Of a stretch of 64,000 nt of DNA, positions 11,019 to 21,642 are shown piece after piece. Source of the DNA: Epithemia pelagica (taxonomy: Eukaryota > Bacillariophyta > Bacillariophyceae > Surirellales > Surirellaceae); the NCBI GenBank assembly GCA_946965045.2, contig OX337239.1, forward strand, positions 62,001 to 126,000, read 5' to 3'. Position numbers and translations under genes: made by a program. How positions within the stretch are numbered: position 1 is the stretch's first letter; the number at the start of each line of letters is the position of its first letter. The notes under the pieces are model-generated. The model was not told the origin of the DNA and made no database searches. It saw nothing but the letters and a program-made list of their open reading frames with translations.

Positions 11019-12194
11019 ATGAACTGTTGGGAGGAAGGGCGTCTGTCTGGACTTGTGTTGGGAGAAAGTCATATCGGACAACCACCCCAATGGACGAAGG
11101 AGAAAGAAGAAGGATGGCCTCGAGATGTGAAATTACCACATGGACACGCATTGGTGGTGGTGTATCAAACCGACCGAAATCCCAAGGAGGAAATCGTGGC
11201 CTTAGTGGGAGGCGAAACCGATGACAACAAACGTACTTCTGTGTTTCTGCTAACAGGTATGGCGGATGGGCGACAAGAAGGAAGGAATTGGCAAGAAGGA
11301 CCACCAATGAATCAAGGGAGGATCTTTCTATCCGCTATCGTTTGTAATGGCTTCGTCTATGCGATTGGAGGACTCGATGACAACCGATCATATTTGGACA
11401 CTGTGGAACGGATTAGGCTGGTGGAATTGATATCTTCCTCCTCCACAAGTACCAAGAGCTCTTTTCGGGAAAATGGTAACAACTACGAGAAAGTGTGGGA
11501 GACATTGAAATATCGTTTGACGGATCCGAGACGCGATTGCTGTGCTGTGGTGGTTCACAATAGGTACATTCTTGTTGCTGGTGGACTATCTTGGTACTCT
11601 TCTCTGTCGTCGGTAGACATTATTGATACAGCCACAAGTAAACAAGGAACAAGCGATCCTTGTTGCATATTTCCGGGCCCACGCTTGACGGGTCCTCGTA
11701 CAGACTGTGCAATGGAAGTCCTTGGCCAGCGTGTATATGTCGTTTGTGGTTATGGTTACAATGTCGAGTATCTGGATTTGAACGACTCTGGCAAAGGTAC
11801 AGACAATAAGAGCACGTACTCGTCCTTGTTTTGGTCCGGTTTGTCATGGACGAAACACAAAGAATTGAAACTCTTTGACTGTCGTTGGTGCCATGCAGTG
11901 GTACGAGTTGGATCATGCCTAGTCGGGACAATTTTTTGTGGTACTAATGATACCTGTAATACTGAAAATATTGTGATTTTGGATACCAAACGCAAAAATG
12001 TCTGGACCCTTCCACACCGAATGTCTTGTTACATATCCGTGCACATCGGGGTTACCCATTCCAATGGAATTGTTGCCATGGGTTTCGCGACAAAGGCTTC
12101 TTCTTGCTACGAACTTACCTTTTACAAGGAAAGACTGCCATTGATGGACAAGAACTCTGCTCTCTTTTTGCGGCTGTTGGAAAAGCCGCATTAG
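11019..12194 (+). CDS. Kelch-repeat protein K1 (subfamily 1)
   Basis: 391 aa, one exon, starting MNCWEEGRLSGLVLGE. Kelch blades are marked by hydrophobic strands ending in GG or CG: VALVGG (about 60 to 65), VYAIGG (113 to 118), ILVAGG (174 to 179) and VYVVCG (229 to 234). Each is followed by the family's signature linker (DTVERIRL, SSVDIIDTAT, NVEYLDLN). The fifth blade is altered: where K2, K3 and K5 read SCLVVSGG, K1 reads SCLVGTIFCG, apparently losing a few residues. The C-terminus is KNSALFLRLLEKPH. Kelch propellers usually bind proteins, but no BTB, F-box or enzymatic domain is attached, so the partner is unknown. The 3' flank carries a second GCGGCTGTTGGAAA..GCCGCATT segment at 12237, an echo of the gene's own last codons. 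Confidence 0.8.
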   Translation: MNCWEEGRLSGLVLGESHIGQPPQWTKEKEEGWPRDVKLPHGHALVVVYQTDRNPKEEIVALVGGETDDNKRTSVFLLTGMADGRQEGRNWQEGPPMNQGRIFLSAIVCNGFVYAIGGLDDNRSYLDTVERIRLVELISSSSTSTKSSFRENGNNYEKVWETLKYRLTDPRRDCCAVVVHNRYILVAGGLSWYSSLSSVDIIDTATSKQGTSDPCCIFPGPRLTGPRTDCAMEVLGQRVYVVCGYGYNVEYLDLNDSGKGTDNKSTYSSLFWSGLSWTKHKELKLFDCRWCHAVVRVGSCLVGTIFCGTNDTCNTENIVILDTKRKNVWTLPHRMSCYISVHIGVTHSNGIVAMGFATKASSCYELTFYKERLPLMDKNSALFLRLLEKPH

Positions 12195-13506
12195 GTGGAA
12201 ACTAGAAAGCAAGTCTAGCTATTTGTTCGTATCCTGCGGCTGTTGGAAACGCCGCATTTGGTGGGAAGCAATCAAGTCGACTATGAGATATAGCTGCCTT
12301 GTGTGTGTGTCATTGCGTGTTTATAGAGTAGATTTGTTGTATGGATTGACGGGTTACACCAAACGCAACTCTGTTATCGACAAAAAAGTGCACGATTAGG
12401 TTTGTGTTGGACCGTTGTTGCAATGGCCCGTGTGGTCAATGGTACGGTACTGGAACTCAAAGAAAGAGAGCGTGGTCTCATGAGGAAAGTCTTTCTTGGT
12501 CACCAGACAAAACCAAAACAGAAAAGATCGATAGATGTTCTTGGGGATCACCCACTACGCTTGCACCGTTCACAAACTGGTGAGAAATCCTGGCTCTTGT
12601 GTATTGCAGTTTGGTCTTGTTGCTTGTTATTTTTGTTCTCCGTCCGGAAAGTATCCAGAACACCCGCAATCGCCACCCTCACCCATGTTTGTTCGAACTA
12701 TATTTACTTCAGTATATTGGCTTCCCAACCCTCGTCGGATTGTTCTGTATCGTCATTTTGGACTTGCTATTCCATGTTCCCGTGCCTTTTTCTTACATGG
12801 ATCCCTAACACCGCCGCGCTCATTCTCGTTGTTACACGATCTCCATGGACCTTCCAATGGGTAGACGCTCCTTGTTCACAACTTGGTCTTGGTCCTGCTT
12901 CCCATGAATGCGATCGGTGGAGGGAACTTCTCCTACCGCCAGATTACTGTTGTTACAGTCAGAGAATCGAGAGTGGAGTAGCATCCAGCTTGGACGAGTC
13001 GAATGATGACGGCCTATGGTACACCATATTATGAGGCGGGAGCAAGAGGAGAGCTTCCCATGAATCAGCACCTTGCTGGTTGTATCCATTCTTGTGGTCG
13101 TCGTCAAGGCGGAAGGACGATCTATGATTTCCACACGTTTCTTAGGAGTCGATATTGTTCCAGTGCTTGTCACGTTGGTCATTCCTTACTCCTATGAATC
13201 TTTCGTGCTCAACAGATAGAACGTCGAGTGTCGAGTCCCACTTGTACTTGAACAATGACTTCTTGTTTCGACCAAAGTTAGAAACGTATTGGACGTCTGG
13301 GTTTAGATGGCATGTGGACGTCCTACGGGTTTTCATCCTTCATGCGATCTATCTGCGTCTCATGGACCTTGCTTTACACAAAAATCCCATTTCGTCCATC
13401 GCGATGGCCGCGTTCTCCTGTTCACTTTGCGTTGTGGAGTGAGCGACAGAATCGGACCGAGGACGCTCTCGTACTTGTCATTTCTACCAACAGAACATAT
13501 TTCACA
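12195..13506. other. Kelch spacer with co-duplicated segments and upstream region of K2
   Basis: No independent gene is recognised. About 12640..13110 is related to 14770..15345 and, inverted, to about 23395..24010. Shared parts include ACCCGCAATCGCCACCC, TCCCAACCCTCGTCGGATTG, an ACAA(G/C)TTGGTCTTG tract and a GTCGTCGTCAAG.CGGAAG.ACGAT tract. The last 60 bp before K2 hold GACAGAATCGGACCG and ACCAACAGAACATA. Confidence 0.6.
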
Positions 13507-14751
13507 ATGAACTGTTGGGAGGAAGCGCGTCTGTCGGGACTTGTGTTGGGAGAAAGTCATATCGGACAACCACCCCTATGGATATGGAAAAAGGAGAAAG
13601 AAGAGGGATTGCCTCGAGATGTGGTTAACCAAATACCACATGGACACGCAATGGTGGTGGTGTATCCAACCGACCGAAATCCCAAGGAGGAAATAGTGGT
13701 CTTAGTGGGAGGCGGAACCGATTACAACAAACGTAATTCTGTGCTTCTTCTAAAAGATATAGAGGATGAACGACGTGCAACGCATTGGCAAGAAGGACCA
13801 CCATTGAATCAAGGGAGGATCTTTCTATCCGCTGTCGTTTGTAATGGCCACGTTTACGCAATTGGAGGACATGGTGACATCACTTCTTCCGTGGACACTG
13901 TGGAACGGATTGGTCTAGAGGACTTGCTTTCTTCCTCCTCGACAAGTTCCAAGAGTACTTTTCGGGACAATGGTGACATCCAAAAGACAAAGTGGGAGAC
14001 ATTAAAATGTCGTTTGTCGTCTCCGAGGCTTGATTCTTCGACTGTGGTGGTTCACAACAGGTACATTCTCGTCGTTGGGGGAAAAAGTCGGCTCGGTGAT
14101 GCTAGTCTTTTGTCGGTTGACATTATTGATACAGCCACAAGTGAACAAGGGTCGACCGATCCTTGTTGCATATTCTCGGGCCCACCCTTGACAGTTCCTC
14201 GTACAAGGTTTGGAATGGAAGTCGTTGAAGGGCGTGTGTATGTCGTTGGTGGTTGCTATTCGCACAGTTCCCATATTTGCGACTCGGTCGAGTATCTCGA
14301 TTTATCCGATTCTGGCCACGGTGTAGACAACAAGATTACATTGTCCTCCAAGGTTTGGTCCGGTTTGTCCTGGACGAAACACAAAGAATTGAAACTCTTT
14401 GACTGTCGTTCGGATCATGCAATCGTCCGAGTTGGATCATGCCTTGTCGTTTCCGGAGGGACAATTTATCGTGGTAATGGCTGTGTCAAGGGGGCTGGGA
14501 CCATTGAGATTTTGGATACCAAACGCAACAAGGTCTGGAAGCTTCCCCTCCGAACGCCTTGTTGCGGATTCAGGCACAGCCTGGTTACCCGTTCCAATGG
14601 GATTGTTGCCATGGGTTTCGTGGCAAAGGGTTCTTCTCGGAACGAATTCACATTTTACAAGGAAAGGCTGCCATTGACAGACAAGAAGTCTTCTCTCTTT
14701 TTGCGGCTTTTGGAAAAGCCGAATTTGGTGGAAACTAGCAAGCAAGTCTAG
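13507..14751 (+). CDS. Kelch-repeat protein K2 (subfamily 1)
   Basis: 414 aa from the ATG at 13507. The same frame is open upstream, but similarity to the other copies begins at MNCWEEARLSGLVLGE, and that ATG follows the conserved CCAACAGAACATA element. Blades are marked by VVLVGG, VYAIGG, ILVVGG, VYVVGG and CLVVSGG, with linkers DTVERIGLEDL, LLSVDIIDTAT, DSVEYLDLSD and GTIEILDTKRNKVWKLP. It is complete, without the blade-five loss seen in K1, and ends LFLRLLEKPNLVETSKQV. It is tandem to K1 in the same orientation, 1.3 kb downstream. Its function is unknown; a six-bladed propeller without an added domain suggests a binding protein. Confidence 0.82.
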   Translation: MNCWEEARLSGLVLGESHIGQPPLWIWKKEKEEGLPRDVVNQIPHGHAMVVVYPTDRNPKEEIVVLVGGGTDYNKRNSVLLLKDIEDERRATHWQEGPPLNQGRIFLSAVVCNGHVYAIGGHGDITSSVDTVERIGLEDLLSSSSTSSKSTFRDNGDIQKTKWETLKCRLSSPRLDSSTVVVHNRYILVVGGKSRLGDASLLSVDIIDTATSEQGSTDPCCIFSGPPLTVPRTRFGMEVVEGRVYVVGGCYSHSSHICDSVEYLDLSDSGHGVDNKITLSSKVWSGLSWTKHKELKLFDCRSDHAIVRVGSCLVVSGGTIYRGNGCVKGAGTIEILDTKRNKVWKLPLRTPCCGFRHSLVTRSNGIVAMGFVAKGSSRNEFTFYKERLPLTDKKSSLFLRLLEKPNLVETSKQV

Positions 14752-16419
14752 TTACATGTTCTTTTTCTCAGTCCGGAATGTATATTGAGCACTACCCGCA
14801 ATCGCCACCCGCCGCACCCATGTTGGTTGCCCCATCTGCCGAGATGCAACCGTGTTGATCGAACTACTATAGACACTTGGTTAGATTGGCGTCCCAACCC
14901 TCGTCGGATTGTTCTGCTTCGTCTTGTTTGGGGACTGGATGCTGATGATTCATGGTCCTGTGCCATGTCCCTCCATGAATGCCACCACCGCGCGCTGTGT
15001 ATAGTAGTAGTATAGGATCGTGTCACAGTCTCGTTCCTGCACCATCACCCAGGAACGCCCCAAAGTACTCTGTACACGACACTTCTTGTTCCCAAAACTT
15101 GGTCTTGTTCCTGCTTTTGAGTGGTAAAACCGTGTCTCCCACGCAAGAAGAATACTGTTGTGTAGTAGAGTTTGTAGTGAGAGAGAATCGAGAGAGAGAG
15201 AGAGAGTGGAGCATGACATTTGGACGACGCGACGAGGTTTGGATGCGACGACTGTGCGCGCGAGCGCACAACAAGCGGAGACCGACCCATGAACCAGCAC
15301 ACTGATGCCTGGTGGTCTCAATTCTTGTCGTCATCGTCGTCGCCGCCAAGACGGAAGAACGATTCACTTGCGGTGTTTGTTGACCAGTCCTAGGAGTCGT
15401 TCGTGCTTCCGCTCCTTACGTGTTTGTTGTATGGTCCATGGTCCACTCTTCTCGTGCTGCCATCGATGGTGGTGGGCATTCGGAAGAAAAAAAATGGAAC
15501 GCGTCTGGAAAGACACGGGGTATTCCTTATGCTTATGCCCCTTTTCTTGGCCAGTGAATGAGAGCACGAGTACAATCGGCAATCGGGCGTCACACGCAAC
15601 AAGCCAATAACAAAGATGGAACAAGGGGCACAGATCGAATTTTGCCGGCCATACTTTAGTCCAATATTTCAAAGTGTATATCTTAATTTGGCGAGGCATA
15701 TATTGAACCAATCGAAAGAGCATTCAAAGACGAGTTGATCTATGTAACGAACTCAAATTGGGACCCCTCTGAAATATCCGTGCCCACAATGGAAACAGTC
15801 TTACATACACAACACCCCAAAAAGTCTCTTTTTTGGCTGAATCGGCGCCAATATTGTGATTGTTGTTGTGACGGAGCGTGTGAGAACGAGAGATTGAACG
15901 TTGCGCTCAACTCCCAACAAAAGAGAAGAGAAGAAAAGAAAAGAAGTGCGGTGTCGGACCACCAAAAGAGGCCAGTGTTCAAGAGTCCTTTTGTTTTCTT
16001 ACAGGGGCGGCTCGTCGTTGTCGTTTCGTCTCGTGCCACAAAACAACAACACCCACAGTGGTTCGCAAGTACCAACGGATTCCTGGACCAACAAAAAGGA
16101 AAGAGTCCTAGCAGTAGTACTCGATTGAAGAGCTGGCTGTGGAGACAGCCTTGTTGCAAACTTGTGGTGGTGGTGGTAGGTAGTAAGGGTGGAAAATAAG
16201 AGGAATCGTTTGAGTGTTGGTTGTTCCGGATCGAACGGAAGGCCACACTGGCATTTCGCACCGACTGTGGAGTTGTTGTTTGGTTCCATGACTCGTTTCT
16301 TACATTGACGTTCTATACTGCTTTGTTCATGGTTGCGTTTGTTGTGATGAAGAGACCAAACTTGTTGAACGAAGCAACACCAGTGGCACTAGTGTGTGAT
16401 TCTTCCAGTCCAGAGACCA
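14752..16419. other. Kelch spacer (duplicated) and upstream region of the symporter gene
   Basis: About 14770..15345 repeats the spacer found after K1 (ACCCGCAATCGCCACCC, GTCCCAACCCTCGTCGGATTG, AACTTGGTCTTGTTCCTGCTT, CAATTCTTGTCGTCATCGTCG). From 15400 to 16419 there is no recognisable gene. Open frames around 15740 to 16260 on both strands lack family features. Confidence 0.55.
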
Positions 16420-18402
16420 ATGACCATGAGTTTCTTGGGATCCTCTCGAACGAGCGAATCACTGTTGGGGGATTCCAGTCCGGACCTTGTGAACGAGTCG
16501 TCGTCGTGGAGGAGGACCCTGTGGCGGAGCCTGGCCGAGGACACACCGACAACAATTACGGACAGTGACGACGACGAGGCCGACGAACCCAACACGGTGG
16601 GCACGGCCTTGTCCTACATCTTTTTATTCTTTTTAATTTTTGGTCTGAGTGCCACGGTGGAAATCAAAAATCTCCAGAAACAATTGCAAAACAAGTTTGC
16701 CATTGCCACGGGTGTGGCCATGCAGTTTGTGATCATGCCCATTTTGGGATTTCTCGCCGTCCTGACGCTGGACCGTCAAGAAGGATGGACGCAAGAAATG
16801 GGCGTCGCACTCCTTGTTGTTACCTCCTCTCCCGGCGGCAGTTACTCGAATTGGTGGTGCAGTTTGTTCAATGCCGATTTGGCCCTGTCCGTGGCCATGA
16901 CGACCGTCTCCAGTTTGTTGAGCATGGCCATGCTGCCCCTCAACTTGTTTCTCTACACCTTTTTGGCCTATGGTCGCAGTGAAGAAGAGTCGGTCGTTCA
17001 AGCCTTGGACTTTGGCACCATTTTCTTGGCCCTGGGCATTGTGCTGGTGGCCATTTTGTCGGGTCTCTGGGCCGGATACCGCAACGATACCCGAGCCTTT
17101 CATGTCATGGCCAATCGATTGGGCAGTCTGTCGGGACTCTTGCTCGTCTTGTTTTCCGTCTTTCTTAGCAGCGGCGCCGACGGCGCCGAAAACAATTTTT
17201 GGAATCAAGATTGGGCCTTTTATGTCGGTGTGGCCTTTCCCTGTTTGGTTGGCATTGCCTTGGCCAATGTGATTGCCCGGAGTTTGCGCTTGGCGCCGCC
17301 GGAAACCGTGGCCATTTCCATTGAATGCTGTTACCAAAATACCGGCATTGCCACGTCCGTGGCCATTGCCATGTACGACGACAAGGAAGAACGAGCCCAA
17401 GCCGTGGCCGTTCCCCTCTTTTATGGTGTCGTGGAAGCCGTGGCCATTGCCATTTATTGTGTCTGGGCCTGGAAGGTCGGATGGACCAAGGCACCGCGGG
17501 ATGAAAAACTCTGTGTCGTACTGGCCAATACCTATGAAGGCATGGAACCAGAGGACAATGACGACCAAGCGGCCGTGGCGGCGGCGAATGGAGACGAAGC
17601 AATGGAGGAGTACAATGATCCTTCCATGGCCTCGACACGATTCCAGGATGATGCCGTACATCTTGGGTTGAGTAATCGGACCAACATTGCCGAACAGGAT
17701 GAGATTCCCGAAAAAGCCGGAACCAGCAGAGTGTCGTTTTGGAGACGATTGTGGGGTGGTCGAACCCATTGTAATGAGACAAACAAACAGGAAACCAACA
17801 AGGCTCCCTTTCGCAACGATGTGGCGCTGGCCGAGGCCATGGGGACGATTCCCGCGTCTTCGCTGGCCGCCGTAGAACAACAAGACGAGGCAGCGGCACT
17901 GGGGGCGTCGTCGTCACCGTCCAAGGCTTGTAGTACTACCAGCAAGGCAGCACATTCTCCGGCCCGCCTTCGGACGCTCACCATGGAAACCAGTGCCAGT
18001 AGTTCGGCCAGTTCGGATCGAGGAGGACCGCAAACTCCCGTGCCACGACGCGACGAAACGAGTCCATCCTCCACAACCACAACCACAACCACAACCACAA
18101 CCCCACCACCTGCCACGACAACAACAACGGATGTGTCCTGGGCACATTTGAACATGCCCAACGACGACCACCATCATCAGTCTCCTGCTGGTGTACTAGC
18201 GCAAGCTGCCACACTGGCATCCTCCATGGAACACTCCAATTTGTCTCCCGCCTACCAACCGCAGGAATCATCGCCATCATCATCGCCAGTACCATTGCCA
18301 GTCATGTCCACATCGTACGACGAGGATCAATTGGAGGGAGTCGAGGTATCCAACTTTGTAACACCGGCTTCCACCATGGATGAGCAAGATGACCATGTCT
18401 AA
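16420..18402 (+). CDS. Bile acid:sodium symporter (BASS/SLC10) family membrane transporter
   Basis: 660 aa. Residues about 1 to 58 are polar. About eight or nine hydrophobic helices follow between residues 60 and 365 (ALSYIFLFFLIFGLSATVEI, VAMQFVIMPILGFLAVLTL, MAMLPLNLFLYTFLAYG, FLALGIVLVAILSGLWAGY and others). Family signatures are SSPGGSYSNWWCSLFNADLALSV, the counterpart of the SLC10 cation-site region, and VAISIECCYQNTGIATSVA, matching the conserved E.g.QN.ALA motif. Members move organic anions with sodium; plant and algal relatives import pyruvate or other metabolites into plastids. No clear plastid presequence is seen, so location and substrate are open. The C-terminal 290 residues are a hydrophilic Ser/Thr/Ala/Asp-rich tail, much longer than the usual SLC10 tail. 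The first ATG of the frame (16420) was chosen. Confidence 0.88.
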   Translation: MTMSFLGSSRTSESLLGDSSPDLVNESSSWRRTLWRSLAEDTPTTITDSDDDEADEPNTVGTALSYIFLFFLIFGLSATVEIKNLQKQLQNKFAIATGVAMQFVIMPILGFLAVLTLDRQEGWTQEMGVALLVVTSSPGGSYSNWWCSLFNADLALSVAMTTVSSLLSMAMLPLNLFLYTFLAYGRSEEESVVQALDFGTIFLALGIVLVAILSGLWAGYRNDTRAFHVMANRLGSLSGLLLVLFSVFLSSGADGAENNFWNQDWAFYVGVAFPCLVGIALANVIARSLRLAPPETVAISIECCYQNTGIATSVAIAMYDDKEERAQAVAVPLFYGVVEAVAIAIYCVWAWKVGWTKAPRDEKLCVVLANTYEGMEPEDNDDQAAVAAANGDEAMEEYNDPSMASTRFQDDAVHLGLSNRTNIAEQDEIPEKAGTSRVSFWRRLWGGRTHCNETNKQETNKAPFRNDVALAEAMGTIPASSLAAVEQQDEAAALGASSSPSKACSTTSKAAHSPARLRTLTMETSASSSASSDRGGPQTPVPRRDETSPSSTTTTTTTTTTPPPATTTTTDVSWAHLNMPNDDHHHQSPAGVLAQAATLASSMEHSNLSPAYQPQESSPSSSPVPLPVMSTSYDEDQLEGVEVSNFVTPASTMDEQDDHV

Positions 18403-19166
18403 TACAACGAAACGGAATGGAGCTTGTTTCGTTGTTGGACCAACACGACGCACTCTCTTTTGTTGGCAGATGAAACACAAACCAATCACTCTGGGGCCGG
18501 AAATCGACCCATGCCGAAACGTCCATGGGATGGGTATATATACATGCTTGTAGAAATTATAGATTTGTGGTGTGTAGTACACAAGAGCAGCTCTCGAGTG
18601 TTTGACACCCGCAGCATGTGTGTGTGGTTGCGGGGTCCATCAATTCAACTCTGTTTTAGAAACACCAAACTACCGACACACTTGTGCTACCATTTCTTCA
18701 TGGTTTGGTCTCACATTGTATTATTCTTCTACTCGGTCGCCGCGGATGAAACATGGGTTCTCGACTTGTTACACTTCTTTTATCATGGATGTTCTCTGTA
18801 CTACGTTTTGTTCCGAACCGCAAGATTCGATTTGTCCTTTCCATATGTTGTACTAGTGGCACTTGGAACGAACAAGTACCGTATAGATCCATGACTTCCT
18901 CTTCTCAAAACGACTCTACAAGCAAGCAGTGTTTGTTTTTTCTTATACAACGATTCGTATTAAAGTGTGTTTCTACGATGGCAGTTTCGGGTGTCACTGT
19001 CATCTTCCCGTCAGGAGTGGTAGGTAGCAGAAGCGTCGGTGTTTCGTTTGGGAACCAACACCACAGATGCTGGCCCACCCAACGACCCCCTTCCGACGCT
19101 GGCCCAACGACGGACGACCACCATCATCTGTGGACCATCCTCTTCATCATATGGTTTCTGGATTCG
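18403..19166. other. Intergenic, tail-to-tail between symporter and psb28
   Basis: No gene is seen in this 764-bp interval between convergent genes. It contains a TATATATA stretch at about 18536..18543. Both 3' UTRs and terminators must lie here. Confidence 0.55.
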
Positions 19167-19658
19167 TTAGGCCTTGGAAAATCCCAATCCATTTTCTTCT
19201 CCATATCGTTCCATGAATCGCATGAATCGATCCCAGGCATCGGGGGAGGTCATGACATAGACGGCGGTAATACTTTGCGGTTTGCCATTGGTAAAGCGGG
19301 CATTCACGTCCGTCGTGGACAATTCGCCTTCTTCGTCTTCCAAAAACATGCCGGTAATTTCCCCTTGCGTTTGTGTCGAGGCATCAAACACATTGGGGTT
19401 GTCAAAGGTAAAGGTGGCCACACCGGAACTGCCATCGCGCGCCCGTGTCAATTTCACGTCGGGAATCACTTTTTCATCCAAACCACGCACAAATTGAATC
19501 GAAGCCGACAAGGCCATGGACGACCCTGGTCTGCTGCTGGAAGAATCGGTACTGGTTCTCGACGATTGGATGGTGGTTGTCGTTGAACGGGGGGCAAAAG
19601 CATGGACCGACCATGCCGAAATCAACCAGAACACAAGAGAGGAAGCAAAGGATTTCAT
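19167..19658 (-). CDS. psb28: Photosystem II assembly factor Psb28, nuclear-encoded and plastid-targeted
   Basis: 163 aa from the ATG at 19658. Residues 1 to about 22 ([20 protein letters not shown]) form a signal peptide followed by FAPR, an ASAFAP-type motif used to enter diatom plastids, then a Thr/Ser-rich transit region to about residue 47. The mature part matches Psb28 throughout: [80 protein letters not shown] and [15 protein letters not shown]. Psb28 binds PSII assembly intermediates near CP47 and cytochrome b559. In many red-lineage algae the gene is in the plastid genome, so the nuclear location with an added bipartite presequence indicates a transferred gene. Confidence 0.93.
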   Translation of the reverse strand: MKSFASSLVFWLISAWSVHAFAPRSTTTTIQSSRTSTDSSSSRPGSSMALSASIQFVRGLDEKVIPDVKLTRARDGSSGVATFTFDNPNVFDASTQTQGEITGMFLEDEEGELSTTDVNARFTNGKPQSITAVYVMTSPDAWDRFMRFMERYGEENGLGFSKA

Positions 19659-20424
19659 GATGCAAAACGTTTCGTGTAGTGTTTGGTTGTGTGATGCTTG
19701 ATACGACAAGACAGTTTATGAACACAACAACGGAAAGAGAGGATGATGGTGGGATCCAAACTTAGTTGTTGGACGTGGCCTTTACGAGAGCAGTAGCAGG
19801 AATGAGTCAAAAGTGGACGGTGGCGGTGCAACAGTCAACACCCAATCGAACGGCAGATGGTTGTGTCGATTGCAAACTACAAACTACTGGCAGTCAGCAG
19901 AATGAATGATTAGCACAAAAATGATTGTTGTTGTGAAACCACCTTCGTCGTCCACACGACGTTTGCCATGCCATGTCATCGTGAACGATACGGGCAGACT
20001 CATTCCAGAAGTACGTGGCCATATGAAGACGCATCGTGGTCGCGTTTATAGAGGACACATAGTCTACCTCTCTGGAGTAGGAGTAGGTAGGAGTAGCTAT
20101 CTTAGCAAGGAGTATCTACCTGCCTCTACTAGGTAGTCCTACATAGCCATCACTCCTATCTGTCATTCTTTGACGTATATACTCCTAACACTCTAGCTAG
20201 CCTTACTCCTCTAGAATAATACAAGTCAATTCATCTACTCCTGTAACCCTGTACATGTCATATCAATCATAGAATCCCAAGTGTGTTAGTCTAGGACAGA
20301 TTCGTAATGTCTTTACGAAAACATCAAATCTCATGATATTCTCATGCATTCATTCTATGATGATTCGTGCAGATAGACAAACTCTGTCCTCCAACGAGGT
20401 CTCATGTGAGGGTAGAATAGACAA
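19659..20424. other. Intergenic with GGAGTAG/CTACTCC-rich tract
   Basis: No gene is seen. At about 20085..20240 the sequence is crowded with GGAGTAG, CTACTCC, TAGGTAG and CTAGCTAG strings that can fold into hairpins. Related strings occur at other gene borders in this window. Confidence 0.55.
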
Positions 20425-21642
20425 CTAGACTCGAGTGGTTTCCACCAAAGCAGGCTGTTCCAACAGGCGCCGAAACAGAACCGAGTGGTGGCCCATGAGT
20501 GGCAATGTTTCGCACCACATACTATTGCCGACACGCCCTCCAATATACACAATTCCAGCACGCCCTCCAATATACACAATTCCATTGGAAAGTGCAATGA
20601 TCCTGTGATTGTAATCCAAAAAACGCGAAGGGTGAGGAAGGTTCCAGACCTTGTTGCGTTTGACATCCAAAATCTCAATGATCCCAGGAAAATGACCAGC
20701 TTTCAAAAATGTCCCTCCGGAAACGACTAGGCATGATCCAACTCGGACTGTTGCATGATCCCAACGATACTCAGAGAGTTTCAAATGTTTGTGTTTGGTC
20801 CATGACAAACCGGACCAAAACTTGAAGGAGGATGTATTCTTCTTGTCTGTTGTACTTGGGTCGAAATCGTTCAAATCCAGATACTCGACCGAGTAGAGTC
20901 TGAAACCACCAACGACATAGACACGCTGGCCAATGATTTCCATTCCAAAGCTTTCACGAGGAACCGTCAAGGGTGAGCCCGAAAATATGCAACAAGGTTG
21001 TTCGCTTGCTTCGTCTGTACTTGTGGCTGTATCAATAATGTCAACCGACGACATTGTATAATTCAACCGACCTAGTCCACCAGCGACAAGAATGTACCTA
21101 TTGCGAACCACCACAGCTGAACAGTTGCGTCTCGGAGTCGACAAACGGCATTTCAATGTCTCCCACTTTTTCTCTGGCGTGTCACCATTGTCGCGAAACG
21201 TACTTTTGGTACTTGCGGAAGAAATCAAGTTCAGCAGACCAATCCGTTCCACAGTGTCTAAAAAGGAGTCGAAATACGAGTCCGTGAGTCCTCCAATCGC
21301 ATAAACGTGGCCATTACAAACGACTGCGGATAGAGAGTCCCTCCCTTGATTCAATGGTGCTCCTTCTTGCCAATGCCTGCCTTGTCGTCCATCCCCCATG
21401 CGCTTAAGAAGAAGAAGCACAGAAGTAAGTCTCTTGTCGTTGTCTCGTCCTCCCACTAAGACCACTATTTCCTCCTTGCTAGGATTATGGTTGCCTGGAT
21501 ACACCACCACCAATGCGTTTCCAATTGGTAATTTCACATCTCGAGGCCATTCTTCTTTCTCCGTATGACTCCATTGGGGTGTTCCGCTCGAAATTCCCCC
21601 CAACACAAGTCCAGACAGACGCGCTTCCTCCAAATAGTTCAT
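20425..21642 (-). CDS. Kelch-repeat protein K3 (subfamily 1)
   Basis: 405 aa from the ATG at 21642 (MNYLEEARLSGLVLGG). The frame is open further upstream, but similarity with the other copies supports this start, just after ACCAACAGAACATATGAAACA. Blades carry VVLVGG, VYAIGG, ILVAGG, VYVVGG and CLVVSGG with linkers DTVERIGLLNL, SSVDIIDTAT, YSVEYLDLND and GIIEILDVKRNKVWNLP. Near the C-terminus a short duplication reads IVYIGGRAGIVYIGGRVG, visible in the DNA as repeated CGCCCTCCAATATACACAATTCC at 20531 and 20560. It ends SVLFRRLLEQPALVETTRV. It is otherwise intact and first in the minus-strand kelch group. Confidence 0.82.
   Translation of the reverse strand: MNYLEEARLSGLVLGGISSGTPQWSHTEKEEWPRDVKLPIGNALVVVYPGNHNPSKEEIVVLVGGRDNDKRLTSVLLLLKRMGDGRQGRHWQEGAPLNQGRDSLSAVVCNGHVYAIGGLTDSYFDSFLDTVERIGLLNLISSASTKSTFRDNGDTPEKKWETLKCRLSTPRRNCSAVVVRNRYILVAGGLGRLNYTMSSVDIIDTATSTDEASEQPCCIFSGSPLTVPRESFGMEIIGQRVYVVGGFRLYSVEYLDLNDFDPSTTDKKNTSSFKFWSGLSWTKHKHLKLSEYRWDHATVRVGSCLVVSGGTFLKAGHFPGIIEILDVKRNKVWNLPHPSRFLDYNHRIIALSNGIVYIGGRAGIVYIGGRVGNSMWCETLPLMGHHSVLFRRLLEQPALVETTRV

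Noticed and set aside
10748-11022. C-terminal continuation of the GT2 frame to 11022
   Set aside because: After about 10565 the sulfotransferase-like pattern moves to another frame that stops at 10747; the rest is the K1 upstream block.
13312-13506. In-frame N-terminal extension of K2 (and a similar one of K3 to 21843)
   Set aside because: Similarity among copies in these parts is at the DNA level with frame-breaking differences in K1 and K5, so they are taken as 5' UTR and promoter.
15740-16261. Minus-strand 173-codon frame before the symporter
   Set aside because: No recognisable domain; it lies in the symporter's promoter region and has a low-complexity start.
16633-17917. Long minus-strand frames opposite the symporter gene
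   Set aside because: They mirror the transporter codons (Gly/His/Gln-rich shadows); the plus strand has clear family motifs.
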